Positions 5,973 to 12,620 of a stretch of DNA of 18,421 bases are shown here, in pieces. Source of the DNA: DATDAH01 sp036525535 (GTDB lineage: Bacteria > Actinomycetota > Acidimicrobiia > Acidimicrobiales > DATDAH01); the NCBI GenBank assembly GCA_036525535.1, contig DATDAH010000237.1, positions 1 through 18,421 on the forward strand, read 5' to 3'. The position numbers and the translations under genes were made by a program. Each line of letters opens with the position of its first letter. Position 1 is the first letter of the stretch. The notes beneath the pieces were generated by a model. It had not been told where the DNA came from and did not search any database. It was given only the letters and a program-made list of their open reading frames with translations.

Positions 5973-7055
5973 ATGACCAACCCGACTCAGCCCCTCCGCG
6001 TGATCCAGTGGTGCACGGGCAAGATCGGTCAGATCTCCATCCGGCACCTCGCCGCGAACCCGGCGTTCGACCTGGTCGGTGTCTACACGACGTCAGCGAG
6101 CAAGGACGGCGTGGACGCAGGGGTGCTGGCCGGCATCGCTCCCCTCGGCGTGGCGGCCACGACCGACAAGGGCGCCGTGTTCGCGCTGGACGCGGACTGC
6201 GTGAACTATCTGCCGCTGACCGTGGACATCGATGACATGGAGGCGCTCCTCCGCTCCGGGAAGAACATGGTCACCGCCGTGGGCTTCACGTTCCCGGCGG
6301 TGGGCGACGAAGCGGCCGCGCGGGTGGAAGCGGCCTGCCAGGCCGGCGGCACCTCGTTCCACGGAGGAGGGATCCACCCGGGCTTCGCGGGCGACATCTG
6401 GCCGCTCACGACGTCCCGGCTGCTCAGCCGCATCGATCAGCTCGTCGTGACCGAGGTGTGCGACTTCAGCAACCACCCTCAGGCCGAGTTGCTCTTCGGT
6501 GCGTTCGGCTTCGGCCGTGATCCCGACGAGGCGACCGAGGATCCCAGTCCCGTCATCCGCTCGCTCGACCAGGACTACAACGGATCAATGGTGATGCTCG
6601 CCACCGCGCTCGATCTGGACGTCGAGCGGTACACGAGCGACATCACCCTCGCGGTGAAGGACGAGGACATCACCATCGCCACCGGCGTCATCCCGGCGGG
6701 CACCGTGGCCGGCATGCGCCATCGGTGGGAGGCGATCGTCCACGGCAAGCCGGCCATTGTGTTCCAGTCGAACTGGAAGATGGCCGACGGCCTGACCCCG
6801 GACATCTGCGATGGCACCAACCGCTACATCGTCGAGTTCCACGGCGAGCCGTCCACCAAGATCACCCTCGAGCACCTCGAGGCCAGCGCGACCGGCGACC
6901 CCGGCTATCCGGGGCGCATCTGGACCGGGATGTCGGTGGTCAACCTCATCCATGACGTGGTCGCTGCTCCGCCCGGGATCCGCACCCACCTCGACCTGCC
7001 GGTCGGTCGTCCCCGCGGATTGTTCCACCAGGGCGACACCTGGCGGGGCCCGTGA
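5973..7055 (+). CDS. DapB-like NAD(P)-dependent dehydrogenase (dihydrodipicolinate reductase/2,4-diaminopentanoate dehydrogenase-like family)
   Basis: A 360-residue protein with an N-terminal Rossmann domain beginning LRVIQWCTGKIGQ (residues 8-20), the form typical of the large actinobacterial group annotated as dihydrodipicolinate reductase-like. The mid-region carries GGGIHPGFAGD, followed by a C-terminal alpha/beta domain like that of 2,4-diaminopentanoate dehydrogenase. True DapB is near 250 residues and housekeeping, so this is a catabolic paralogue. Likely chemistry is NAD(P)H-dependent reduction or oxidation of a carbonyl, imine or conjugated intermediate. The ATG at 5973 follows a 19-bp gap with a weak purine-rich RBS (GAGGGG, 5956-5961). 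The stop overlaps the GTG of the next SDR. Its place in an oxygenase operon suggests it acts after hydroxylation; the substrate is unknown. Confidence 0.88.
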   Translation: MTNPTQPLRVIQWCTGKIGQISIRHLAANPAFDLVGVYTTSASKDGVDAGVLAGIAPLGVAATTDKGAVFALDADCVNYLPLTVDIDDMEALLRSGKNMVTAVGFTFPAVGDEAAARVEAACQAGGTSFHGGGIHPGFAGDIWPLTTSRLLSRIDQLVVTEVCDFSNHPQAELLFGAFGFGRDPDEATEDPSPVIRSLDQDYNGSMVMLATALDLDVERYTSDITLAVKDEDITIATGVIPAGTVAGMRHRWEAIVHGKPAIVFQSNWKMADGLTPDICDGTNRYIVEFHGEPSTKITLEHLEASATGDPGYPGRIWTGMSVVNLIHDVVAAPPGIRTHLDLPVGRPRGLFHQGDTWRGP

Positions 7056-7822
7056 TCGAGCGCTTCTCGTTGGAAGGTCGGACGGCGATCATCACCGGCG
7101 CCGGCACAGGCATCGGTCGCGGTACGGCCCTCGTGCTCGCGGACCACGGTGCCGATGTGGTGCTCGCCGGGCGGCGGCCTGAGCCGCTGGCGGCGACTGC
7201 GGCCGAGGTCGAGGCGCTGGGGCGACGGGCGTTGAGCGTGCCGACTGACGTGACCGACCCTGCCGCGTGTGAGCGCCTGGTCGCCGCCACGCTGGAGGAA
7301 TTCGGACGCCTCGACGTGCTGGTCAACAACGCTGGTGGCAGCGAGACCAAAGCACTCATGAAGTGGTCTGACGAGGAGTGGCACCAGACCATCGACCTCA
7401 ACCTCAGCAGCGCGTGGTTCCTCTCGCGCCGCGCGGCGGAGCCGATGATCGCGCAGGGCAAGGGGGCGATCGTCAACATCTCCTCGGGTGCCGGACTCAT
7501 CGCGATGTCGCAGTCACCGGCCTACGCGGCAGCGAAGGCGGGCCTCAACAACCTCACCGGTTCCCTGGCTGCGGGATGGACCAAGAAGGGCGTTCGCGTC
7601 AACGCCATCGCCTGTGGCGCGATCAGAACGCCCGGGCTCGAGGGCGAGGCGCAGCGGCACGGGTACGACGCCGACCTGGTCGGCAACACCAATGCCTTGG
7701 GGCGCCTCGGCGAGCCCGACGAGATCGGCCACGGCGTGCTCTTCTTCGCATCGGACGCGTCGAGCTTCTGTTCGGGCCAGACGCTCTACATGCACGGCGG
7801 GCCCGGGCCCGCCGGCATCTGA
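7052..7822 (+). CDS. SDR family oxidoreductase (probable NADP preference)
   Basis: A 256-residue classical SDR with TGAGTGIG at 15-22, NNAG at 92-95, Ser144/145, and Tyr158/Lys162 (YAAAK) as the catalytic set. Residues GRR at 40-42 after the second strand put an arginine where NADP-specific enzymes bind the 2'-phosphate, unlike the other two SDRs in the window, which have Asp there. The GTG at 7052 overlaps the DapB-like stop (GTGA) and gives the expected short N-terminus before the glycine loop. The C-terminus ends in CSGQTLYMHGGPGPAGI, the usual SDR tail with a small extension. It is probably a keto-reductase or alcohol dehydrogenase working with the DapB-like enzyme. The substrate is unknown. 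Confidence 0.94.
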   Translation: MIERFSLEGRTAIITGAGTGIGRGTALVLADHGADVVLAGRRPEPLAATAAEVEALGRRALSVPTDVTDPAACERLVAATLEEFGRLDVLVNNAGGSETKALMKWSDEEWHQTIDLNLSSAWFLSRRAAEPMIAQGKGAIVNISSGAGLIAMSQSPAYAAAKAGLNNLTGSLAAGWTKKGVRVNAIACGAIRTPGLEGEAQRHGYDADLVGNTNALGRLGEPDEIGHGVLFFASDASSFCSGQTLYMHGGPGPAGI

Positions 7823-7849
7823 CGACGTCGACCATCCGAGGAGACCTCC

Positions 7850-8407
7850 ATGACCCTTGAGGACGAGTTCGAACAGCTTCGCCGTGACGTCCGCTTCGTC
7901 AAGGATCGCATCGAGATCCTCGACTGCGTCAACAACCAGTCCCGCGGTCACGACCGCCACGACGTCGACCTCATGTCCAGCGTCTACCACGACGACGGCG
8001 TCGACGAGCACGGGGCCACCGTCAACACCGGACGCCAGTACGGGGGGTGGGCCAACGAGCAGCACGCGTCGGTCTTCATCGACCACCTGCACAACATCAC
8101 GACGCACACGTGCGAGATCGATGGTGACGTGGCGCACTGCGAGAGCTACGTCATCGGCACGATGCGAGCCCGGGACGACCAGACGGTCGCCCTCATCGGG
8201 GGTCGCTACCTCGACCGCCTCGAGCGGCGTGACGGCGTATGGCGCATCGCCCTTCGGCGATGCACGATCGAGTGGACGATGAACGGTGACACATCGCTCA
8301 TCAACTCCGGCGCCTTCGAGGGGTTCATCAAAGGCACGTGGGACCGCGACGATCTGTCCTACGCGCGACCCCTGCAGCTCGACAGCGAACCGGTCGAGCG
8401 CTGGTGA
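7850..8407 (+). CDS. SnoaL-like (NTF2-fold) protein
   Basis: A 185-residue protein of the SnoaL-like/NTF2 cone fold. The opening helices (VRFVKDRIEILDCVNNQSRGHDRHDVDLMSSVYHDDGVDEHG, residues 14-55) are the family hallmark, where small dehydratases and isomerases such as scytalone dehydratase and bile-acid BaiE place catalytic Asp/Tyr/His residues. A His-rich stretch (DHLHNITTH, 79-86) probably lines the pocket. The end contains WRIALRRCTIEWTMNGD, the usual last strands. The start at ATG 7850 has RBS AGGAG at 7839-7843. A dehydration or isomerisation step is plausible, but some members have no known enzymatic role. It ends the chain of short-spaced genes begun at 1886. Its stop is overlapped by a GTG opening a doubtful 46-codon frame. 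Confidence 0.9.
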   Translation: MTLEDEFEQLRRDVRFVKDRIEILDCVNNQSRGHDRHDVDLMSSVYHDDGVDEHGATVNTGRQYGGWANEQHASVFIDHLHNITTHTCEIDGDVAHCESYVIGTMRARDDQTVALIGGRYLDRLERRDGVWRIALRRCTIEWTMNGDTSLINSGAFEGFIKGTWDRDDLSYARPLQLDSEPVERW

Positions 8408-8544
8408 CGACTCGCCGCATCCCGAGCGACCCATCTGTGTCGAGGGCGACATCGGGCCCCGTCGAGCTTCACCCCGACGTCACCTACGGTGACGTCGAGC
8501 AGCTGAACCCGAGCCCCGGAAGGCAGTGCGATGACAGAACCTAA
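8404..8544 (+). other. Doubtful 46-codon reading frame in the 8408-8530 spacer
   Basis: A GTG at 8404 overlaps the SnoaL stop (GTGA, as at other gene joints here) and stays open to TAA at 8544, running 14 bases into the amidohydrolase gene in another frame. About four fifths of its codons end in G or C, as in real genes here. The segment VELHPDVTYGDV faintly recalls the N-terminus of HSL/esterase-type alpha/beta hydrolases. It may be chance, a small peptide, or a remnant of a hydrolase gene. There is no independent RBS. I treat it as unproven. Confidence 0.2.
8475..8497. repeat. Perfect inverted repeat (10-bp arms, 3-bp spacer), possible operator
   Basis: CGACGTCACC (8475-8484) and GGTGACGTCG (8488-8497) flank TAC. 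The repeat sits 33 bp before the amidohydrolase ATG, much like the distance of the two TetR-type operators from their genes. TACGGT (8485-8490) could be a -10, though no good -35 is visible. There is no U-run, so a terminator is unlikely. A caution: if the small frame at 8404 is coding, the repeat simply encodes DVTYGDV. Confidence 0.45.
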
Positions 8545-9784
8545 GGTGACCGTCCTCCACGGCCGGGGAGTGCTCGACATCGACACCGGCGACGTGATCG
8601 ACGGCGCCTACGTGTGTGTCGAGGGCAGCCGGATCACCTCGGTCGGCACCGACTCGAACGTGGCCACCGATGCGGACGAGGTGGTCGAGCTCCCCGAGCT
8701 CACGTTGCTGCCCGGCTTGATGGACATGGAGGTCGACCTCGTGCTGGGTGGCCCGGGCGCGGGCCTGACCGACCCGGTGATCACCGATCCGGTCAAGATG
8801 ACCCTGCGGGCGATCGTCAACGCCCGGCGGACGCTGCGGGCCGGGTTCACGACGGTCCGGAACCTGGGGCTGTTCGTCAAGACCGGCGGCTACCTGCTCG
8901 ACGTGGCGTTGAGCGAGGCGGTCGAGAACGGGTGGATCGACGGTCCCCGCATCGTCCCGGCCGGCCACGCCATCTGCCCGACGGGCGGTCACCTCGACCC
9001 GAGCGCGCAGAGCGGCCTGGCGCCGCACATGATGCCGCTGTCGATCGAGGAGGGGATCGCCGACGGCGTCGACGCCGTTCGCAAGGCGGTCCGCTATCAG
9101 ATCAAGCACGGGGCTCAGCTCATCAAATGCTGCGCCTCGGGGGGCGTGGTCGCCTCGCGGGGGCCGTCGGGAGCTCAGCAGTACTCGAACGAGGAGCTGG
9201 CGGCGATCGCCGACGAGGCCCACCGGCGCGGGGTCCGGGTCGCCACCCACTGCCACGGCGACACCGCCGTCAACGCCGCCCTCGACGCCGGCATCGACTG
9301 CATCGAGCACGGGTTCATGATCACCGACGACACCATCCAGCGGCTGGTCGACACCGGGACCTTCCTGGTCTCCACCAACGCCCTCACCGAGGACTGGGAC
9401 GTCTCGAAGCACCCCCCCGAGACGCGGGCCAAGGTGGAGGACGTCTTCCCGAAGGCGAAGGAGTCGTTGTCCAAGGCCATCGAGGCCGGCGTCAAGATCG
9501 CCTGCGGCAGCGATGCCCCCGCCATCTGGCACGGCCGAAACGCCGAAGAGCTCGTCGTGCTGGTCAAGCGGGGCATGACGCCGCTCGAGGCCATCCGGGC
9601 GGCGACCACGGTCAGCGCCGACCTCATCGAAGCCCCTGACCTCGGTCGGATCGCCCCCGAGATGCAAGCCGACATCATCGGCGTCCCCGGCGACCCGCTC
9701 GACGACATCAGCACCACCCAGCGTGTCGCCTTCGTGATGAAGGGCGGGCGCATCCACAAGCGACCAGAGGAGGATGGAGCATGA
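8531..9784 (+). CDS. Amidohydrolase family protein with altered metal-binding motif
   Basis: A 417-residue protein of the metal-dependent amidohydrolase superfamily, closest in pattern to the Xaa-Pro dipeptidase/imidazolonepropionase-like branch. It has an N-terminal beta-sandwich segment, LPGLMDMEVDL at 60-70, GFTTVRNLG at 105-113, IKCCASGGV at 198-206 with the probable carboxylated Lys199, THCHG at 239-243, IEHGF at 258-262 and GSD at 326-328 (Asp328). The first metal motif is normally HxH (PGLIDMHVHL); here it is Glu67-x-Asp69, so two ligands are changed while the other four positions are kept. Activity may use a different or single metal, or be lost. The ATG at 8531 follows GGAAGG. The stop overlaps the next hydrolase's ATG. 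The substrate, an amide, peptide or cyclic amide/lactone, is unknown. Confidence 0.93.
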   Translation: MTEPKVTVLHGRGVLDIDTGDVIDGAYVCVEGSRITSVGTDSNVATDADEVVELPELTLLPGLMDMEVDLVLGGPGAGLTDPVITDPVKMTLRAIVNARRTLRAGFTTVRNLGLFVKTGGYLLDVALSEAVENGWIDGPRIVPAGHAICPTGGHLDPSAQSGLAPHMMPLSIEEGIADGVDAVRKAVRYQIKHGAQLIKCCASGGVVASRGPSGAQQYSNEELAAIADEAHRRGVRVATHCHGDTAVNAALDAGIDCIEHGFMITDDTIQRLVDTGTFLVSTNALTEDWDVSKHPPETRAKVEDVFPKAKESLSKAIEAGVKIACGSDAPAIWHGRNAEELVVLVKRGMTPLEAIRAATTVSADLIEAPDLGRIAPEMQADIIGVPGDPLDDISTTQRVAFVMKGGRIHKRPEEDGA

Positions 9785-10770
9785 CCGACACCGAAGCGCG
9801 CCCGGGGCTGAGCCTTCCCGCCCGGGAGATCCCGATCCCGACCTCGGTCAGCCCGGAGGCCCAGGCCGTGATCGCCATGGGTCGGCTCGGCCCACCGGCC
9901 CCGGAGGCCTACCCGGCGCCGGACGACGTCGCCGGTTGGAAGGCCTTCATCGCCAAGACCGACGAGTTCGTCCAGTCCATGATCGGGGATCCGACGGCGG
10001 GCTTCACGGGCACGCTCGCGGCGCGCGATCTCGGTCCCTGCCCGATGTACGTCGTGACTCCCGAAGGGGTTGCCGCCGACGATCGCCGCGTCTTCTTCGA
10101 CATCCACGGCGGCGCCTTCATCCTCGGTGGGGGCGACATGTGCAGGATGACCGCCATCGTCTCGGCCAAAGCCGCCGCCGCGCCGGTGTGGGCCGTCGAC
10201 TACCGCATGCCGCCTGACCATCCGTTCCCCGTGCCGCTCGACGACTGCCTCCTGGCCTACCGCCTCCTGCTGGAGGAGCGCGAGCCGCACGAGGTCATCG
10301 TCGGCGGCACGTCCGCGGGCGGGAACCTGGCCGGCGCCCTGATCCTGCGGATCCGGGACGAGGGCCTGCCCCTCCCGGCGGCTGTCATCATCAACACCGG
10401 CGTGTTCGACCTCACCGGCGCCGGCGACTCGAGGCAGACGAACGCGGGACTGGACAACGTCCTCGACGGTGGGGCGTCCGACGGGATCGCCATCTACTAC
10501 GGGAGCCACGACCCCCGCGACCCGTACGTCTCACCGTTGTTCGGCGACCTCGCCGGCTTCCCGCCGACGATCCTCCTGACCGGCACGCGGGACCTGCTGC
10601 TGTCGGACAACGTCCGCATGCACCGGGCGCTGCGGGCCGCGGGCGTCGACGCCGAGCTCCACGTCTGGGAGGCCGCGGGCCACGGCGGCTTCATGGGCAT
10701 GGCCCCCGAGGACGCCGACCGCTACGGCGAGCTGCGCCGCTTCGCCGAGGCGCATTGGGCCGCCGCATGA
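9781..10770 (+). CDS. Alpha/beta hydrolase, hormone-sensitive-lipase (HSL) family esterase
   Basis: A complete 329-residue cytoplasmic esterase-type hydrolase. The HSL oxyanion motif HGGAF is at 109-113. The nucleophile elbow is GTSAGG with Ser178; Thr replaces the more common Asp of GDSAGG. The acid is Asp271 (TGTRDLLLSD) and the base His301 (AAGHGGF). An N-terminal cap of about 90 residues precedes the core, as is normal for the family. The ATG at 9781 overlaps the amidohydrolase stop (ATGA), and a GGAG-type RBS lies just upstream in the amidohydrolase's last codons. It probably hydrolyses an ester or lactone intermediate. Its own stop overlaps the ATG of a truncated relative, so two HSL-type sequences stand in tandem. 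Confidence 0.94.
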   Translation: MTDTEARPGLSLPAREIPIPTSVSPEAQAVIAMGRLGPPAPEAYPAPDDVAGWKAFIAKTDEFVQSMIGDPTAGFTGTLAARDLGPCPMYVVTPEGVAADDRRVFFDIHGGAFILGGGDMCRMTAIVSAKAAAAPVWAVDYRMPPDHPFPVPLDDCLLAYRLLLEEREPHEVIVGGTSAGGNLAGALILRIRDEGLPLPAAVIINTGVFDLTGAGDSRQTNAGLDNVLDGGASDGIAIYYGSHDPRDPYVSPLFGDLAGFPPTILLTGTRDLLLSDNVRMHRALRAAGVDAELHVWEAAGHGGFMGMAPEDADRYGELRRFAEAHWAAA

Positions 10771-11105
10771 AGTCTGACGGCTACCCCACTGTCGATCCTT
10801 GGGTCGTCGACTGGTTCGACGAGAACGGGGCCATGATGGATCGGCCCGCGGCGTACGCGTTCCCGATCCTCGCGGCGGACCTGTCCGGCCTGCCGCCGGC
10901 GTTCGTGATGGTCGGCGGCTGCGACTGGCTCCGCGACGAAGGGCTGGCCTACGCCGAGCGGCTGCGCGACGCCGGCGTGCCCACGGAGGAGCTGATCAGC
11001 AAGGGTCAGCCCCACGGATTCCTCAACCTCGACTTCCCGGCCTCCGCCGAGGTCTACGACGCGGCCGGCGCCTGGCTGCGGGACGTCTTCGCCGCGGCGG
11101 GTTGA
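10767..11105 (+). pseudogene. C-terminal fragment of a second HSL-type alpha/beta hydrolase
   Basis: The frame encodes 112 residues matching only the last third of an HSL-family esterase. PILAADLSGLPPAFVMVGG leads to CDWLRDEG (the acid Asp region), and KGQPHGFLNLDFP carries the catalytic His. The HGG oxyanion motif and the GxSxG nucleophile are absent, so hydrolase activity by itself is not expected. The reading frame is intact with normal codon use, and it begins with an ATG overlapping the stop of the complete hydrolase (ATGA), so it may still be translated. It is too different from the complete neighbour's C-terminus to be a recent duplicate. Likely origin is deletion of the 5' part of a paralogous gene. 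It ends 2 bp from the convergent TetR gene. Confidence 0.75.
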
Positions 11106-11107
11106 CT

Positions 11108-11725
11108 TCAGGCTGACTGCTTGCGCTTCCTGGGCGCCTGTTCGGCCGGCCCTTCGATCCGCTCGAGGTGCTTCTCCACGAAGGCGATCGTCTCGGCCAG
11201 GCCGGTCTCCATGCCCAGGGACTGCTCCATCACGATCGCCCGGGAGATCCCGGCGATCGCGACGAGGAGCACCTCGGGCGGGACCTCATCGGGGTCGAGG
11301 CCGTACTCGTCCAGGTGGCCGGCCAGGGTCTCGAGCTGGTTGCGTCGGAACTGCTCGGCGAACTCCGCCAGCTCGCTGCGGATGGACTTGCGGTGGTTCG
11401 ACAGGGCCATGAACTCCATCATCAGGGCCGTCCCCGCCTGGTCACTGCTGACCGCCCACAAGGCCCGCAGCGGCTGAGGCGACGTCAGGTGTCGCTCCTG
11501 GCGCTCGAGCTGCTGCCTGGCCCGGCGGCGGAGGACCTCGAGGAAGAGGTCGTCGAGCGTCGGGAAGTAGTAGTGGATGAGGGCCGGGGTGACCTCGGCC
11601 TCCTTCGCGATCCGGCGGGAGCTGACCGCGGCGTAGCCGTCCTCGATCATGACCCGTTCGGTGATGTCAAGGAGTCGGAACCGGGTCTCGGACGTCTCGG
11701 TTCCGGTGCGTCGAGCTTTGGCCAT
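11108..11725 (-). CDS. TetR/AcrR family transcriptional repressor
   Basis: A 205-residue TetR-type regulator. The N-terminal DNA-binding domain (about 15-62) includes the helix-turn-helix SSRRIAKEAEVTPALIHYYF (35-54), followed by the usual YYF...DLF continuation. The remainder is the ligand-binding and dimerisation domain, and the C-terminus is basic (PRKRKQ). The start codon at 11723-11725 has AAGGAGA upstream on the minus strand. It is the only minus-strand gene and is divergent from an SDR. The 82-bp gap to that GTG/ATG contains the palindrome at 11760-11777, so self-regulation is likely. The same palindrome before the gene at 1886 makes that operon a second inferred target. The inducer is presumably a pathway compound or its CoA ester; nothing in the sequence names it. 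Confidence 0.95.
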   Translation of the reverse strand: MAKARRTGTETSETRFRLLDITERVMIEDGYAAVSSRRIAKEAEVTPALIHYYFPTLDDLFLEVLRRRARQQLERQERHLTSPQPLRALWAVSSDQAGTALMMEFMALSNHRKSIRSELAEFAEQFRRNQLETLAGHLDEYGLDPDEVPPEVLLVAIAGISRAIVMEQSLGMETGLAETIAFVEKHLERIEGPAEQAPRKRKQSA

Positions 11726-11737
11726 GTCTCATTCTCC

Positions 11738-11767
11738 TTGACGGACGGCGCTTTGCTACGCTAAACA
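11738..11767 (+). promoter_or_regulatory. Candidate promoter of the 11810 SDR operon
   Basis: TTGACG (11738-11743) and TAAACA (11762-11767) are 18 bp apart. The -10 lies inside the operator at 11760-11777, as at 1822-1850. A weaker candidate for the TetR gene, TTGTGC with TAGCGT on the minus strand, would also span the operator, so one bound repressor could block both directions. Confidence 0.5.
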
Positions 11768-11777
11768 CCTGTTCAGC
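11760..11777. promoter_or_regulatory. Palindromic operator, probable TetR binding site (copy 2)
   Basis: GCTAAACACCTGTTCAGC lies between the divergent TetR and SDR genes, about 34 bp from the TetR start and 32 bp from the SDR ATG. It is the same imperfect palindrome as at 1843-1860, differing only at the two central bases (CC instead of GG) and sharing the same asymmetric fourth base. Location beside a TetR gene is the standard place for autoregulation in that family. No third copy was seen by eye in the window. Confidence 0.8.
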
Positions 11778-11809
11778 ATCGCACAAAGCGGGGCAGAGGG
11801 GAAACCGTG

Positions 11810-12604
11810 ATGGAGCTCGAAGGACGAGTCGCACTCGTGACCGGGGCGGGCTCAGGCATGGGCCGGGCCACGGTGGGACGTCTGGTCGACGAGGGCATGC
11901 GGGTCGCCGCGCTCGACGTCAACGCGGATGCCGTGCGAGCGGTCGCCGACGAGACCGGTGCGCTGGCCGTCACGTGCGACGTGTCCGACCCCGAGCAGAT
12001 CGATGCGGCCTTCGCTCAGTGTGTCGAGCGCTTCGGCAGCCTCGACCTCGCCCACTTGAACGCCGGCGTTGCCATCCGGTGGAGCGGGGACATCGCCGAC
12101 CTCGACGTCGCCCAGTACCACCGGTCGGTGGGGGTGAACCTCGATGGCGTCGTCTACGGCGCCCGGGCGGCCGTGCGGGCCATGCGGGCTCGTCCTGAGC
12201 CGGGGGACGGCGTGATCGTCGCCACGGCCTCGATCGCCGGCATCGACCCGTTCCACCCCGACGCCATCTACACGATCGGCAAGCAAGGCGTCATCGGCCT
12301 GATCCGGGCCATCGCCCCGAACCTGGCCCCCGAGGGCATCGCCGTCCACGCCATCTGCCCGGGCACGACCGAGACCGGGATGATCAGCGAGTCGGTGAAG
12401 GGCTTCTTCCGGAAGGCGGGCATTGCCATGCAGCCCCCGGAGGAGATCGCCGCCGCCGTCGTGCACGCCGCGAGGGCGCCGATCGAGTCCACGGGCTCGT
12501 GCTGGGTGGCCAATCCGGGCGAGGCGCCGTTCGCGTTCGAGTTCAACGAGGTCGGAGGGCCGGACACGGTCCTGAACGTCCCGGTGACCGCAAAGCAGTC
12601 CTGA
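11810..12604 (+). CDS. SDR family NAD-dependent oxidoreductase, divergent from TetR
   Basis: A 264-residue classical SDR with TGAGSGMG at 11-18, Asp36 (NAD preference), Ser141, and Tyr154/Lys158 (YTIGK) as catalytic residues. The common NNAG is LNAG (83-86). The C-terminal part EFNEVGGPDTVLNVPV is longer and less typical than usual SDR tails and may shape the substrate pocket. A GTG at 11807 is also in frame, but GAGGGG at 11796-11801 is 8 bp from the ATG at 11810, so I prefer the ATG. It is the first gene under the TetR operator and is followed after 16 bp by a substrate-binding lipoprotein. SDRs next to a TetR gene often act on the inducing compound or an early intermediate; that is inference here. 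Confidence 0.93.
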   Translation: MELEGRVALVTGAGSGMGRATVGRLVDEGMRVAALDVNADAVRAVADETGALAVTCDVSDPEQIDAAFAQCVERFGSLDLAHLNAGVAIRWSGDIADLDVAQYHRSVGVNLDGVVYGARAAVRAMRARPEPGDGVIVATASIAGIDPFHPDAIYTIGKQGVIGLIRAIAPNLAPEGIAVHAICPGTTETGMISESVKGFFRKAGIAMQPPEEIAAAVVHAARAPIESTGSCWVANPGEAPFAFEFNEVGGPDTVLNVPVTAKQS

Positions 12605-12620
12605 GGAGACAGAGGGGATC

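Noticed and set aside
10767..11105. Reading the fragment as a complete small esterase
   Set aside because: It has no HGG oxyanion motif and no GxSxG nucleophile. Only the Asp and His region of the catalytic triad is present.
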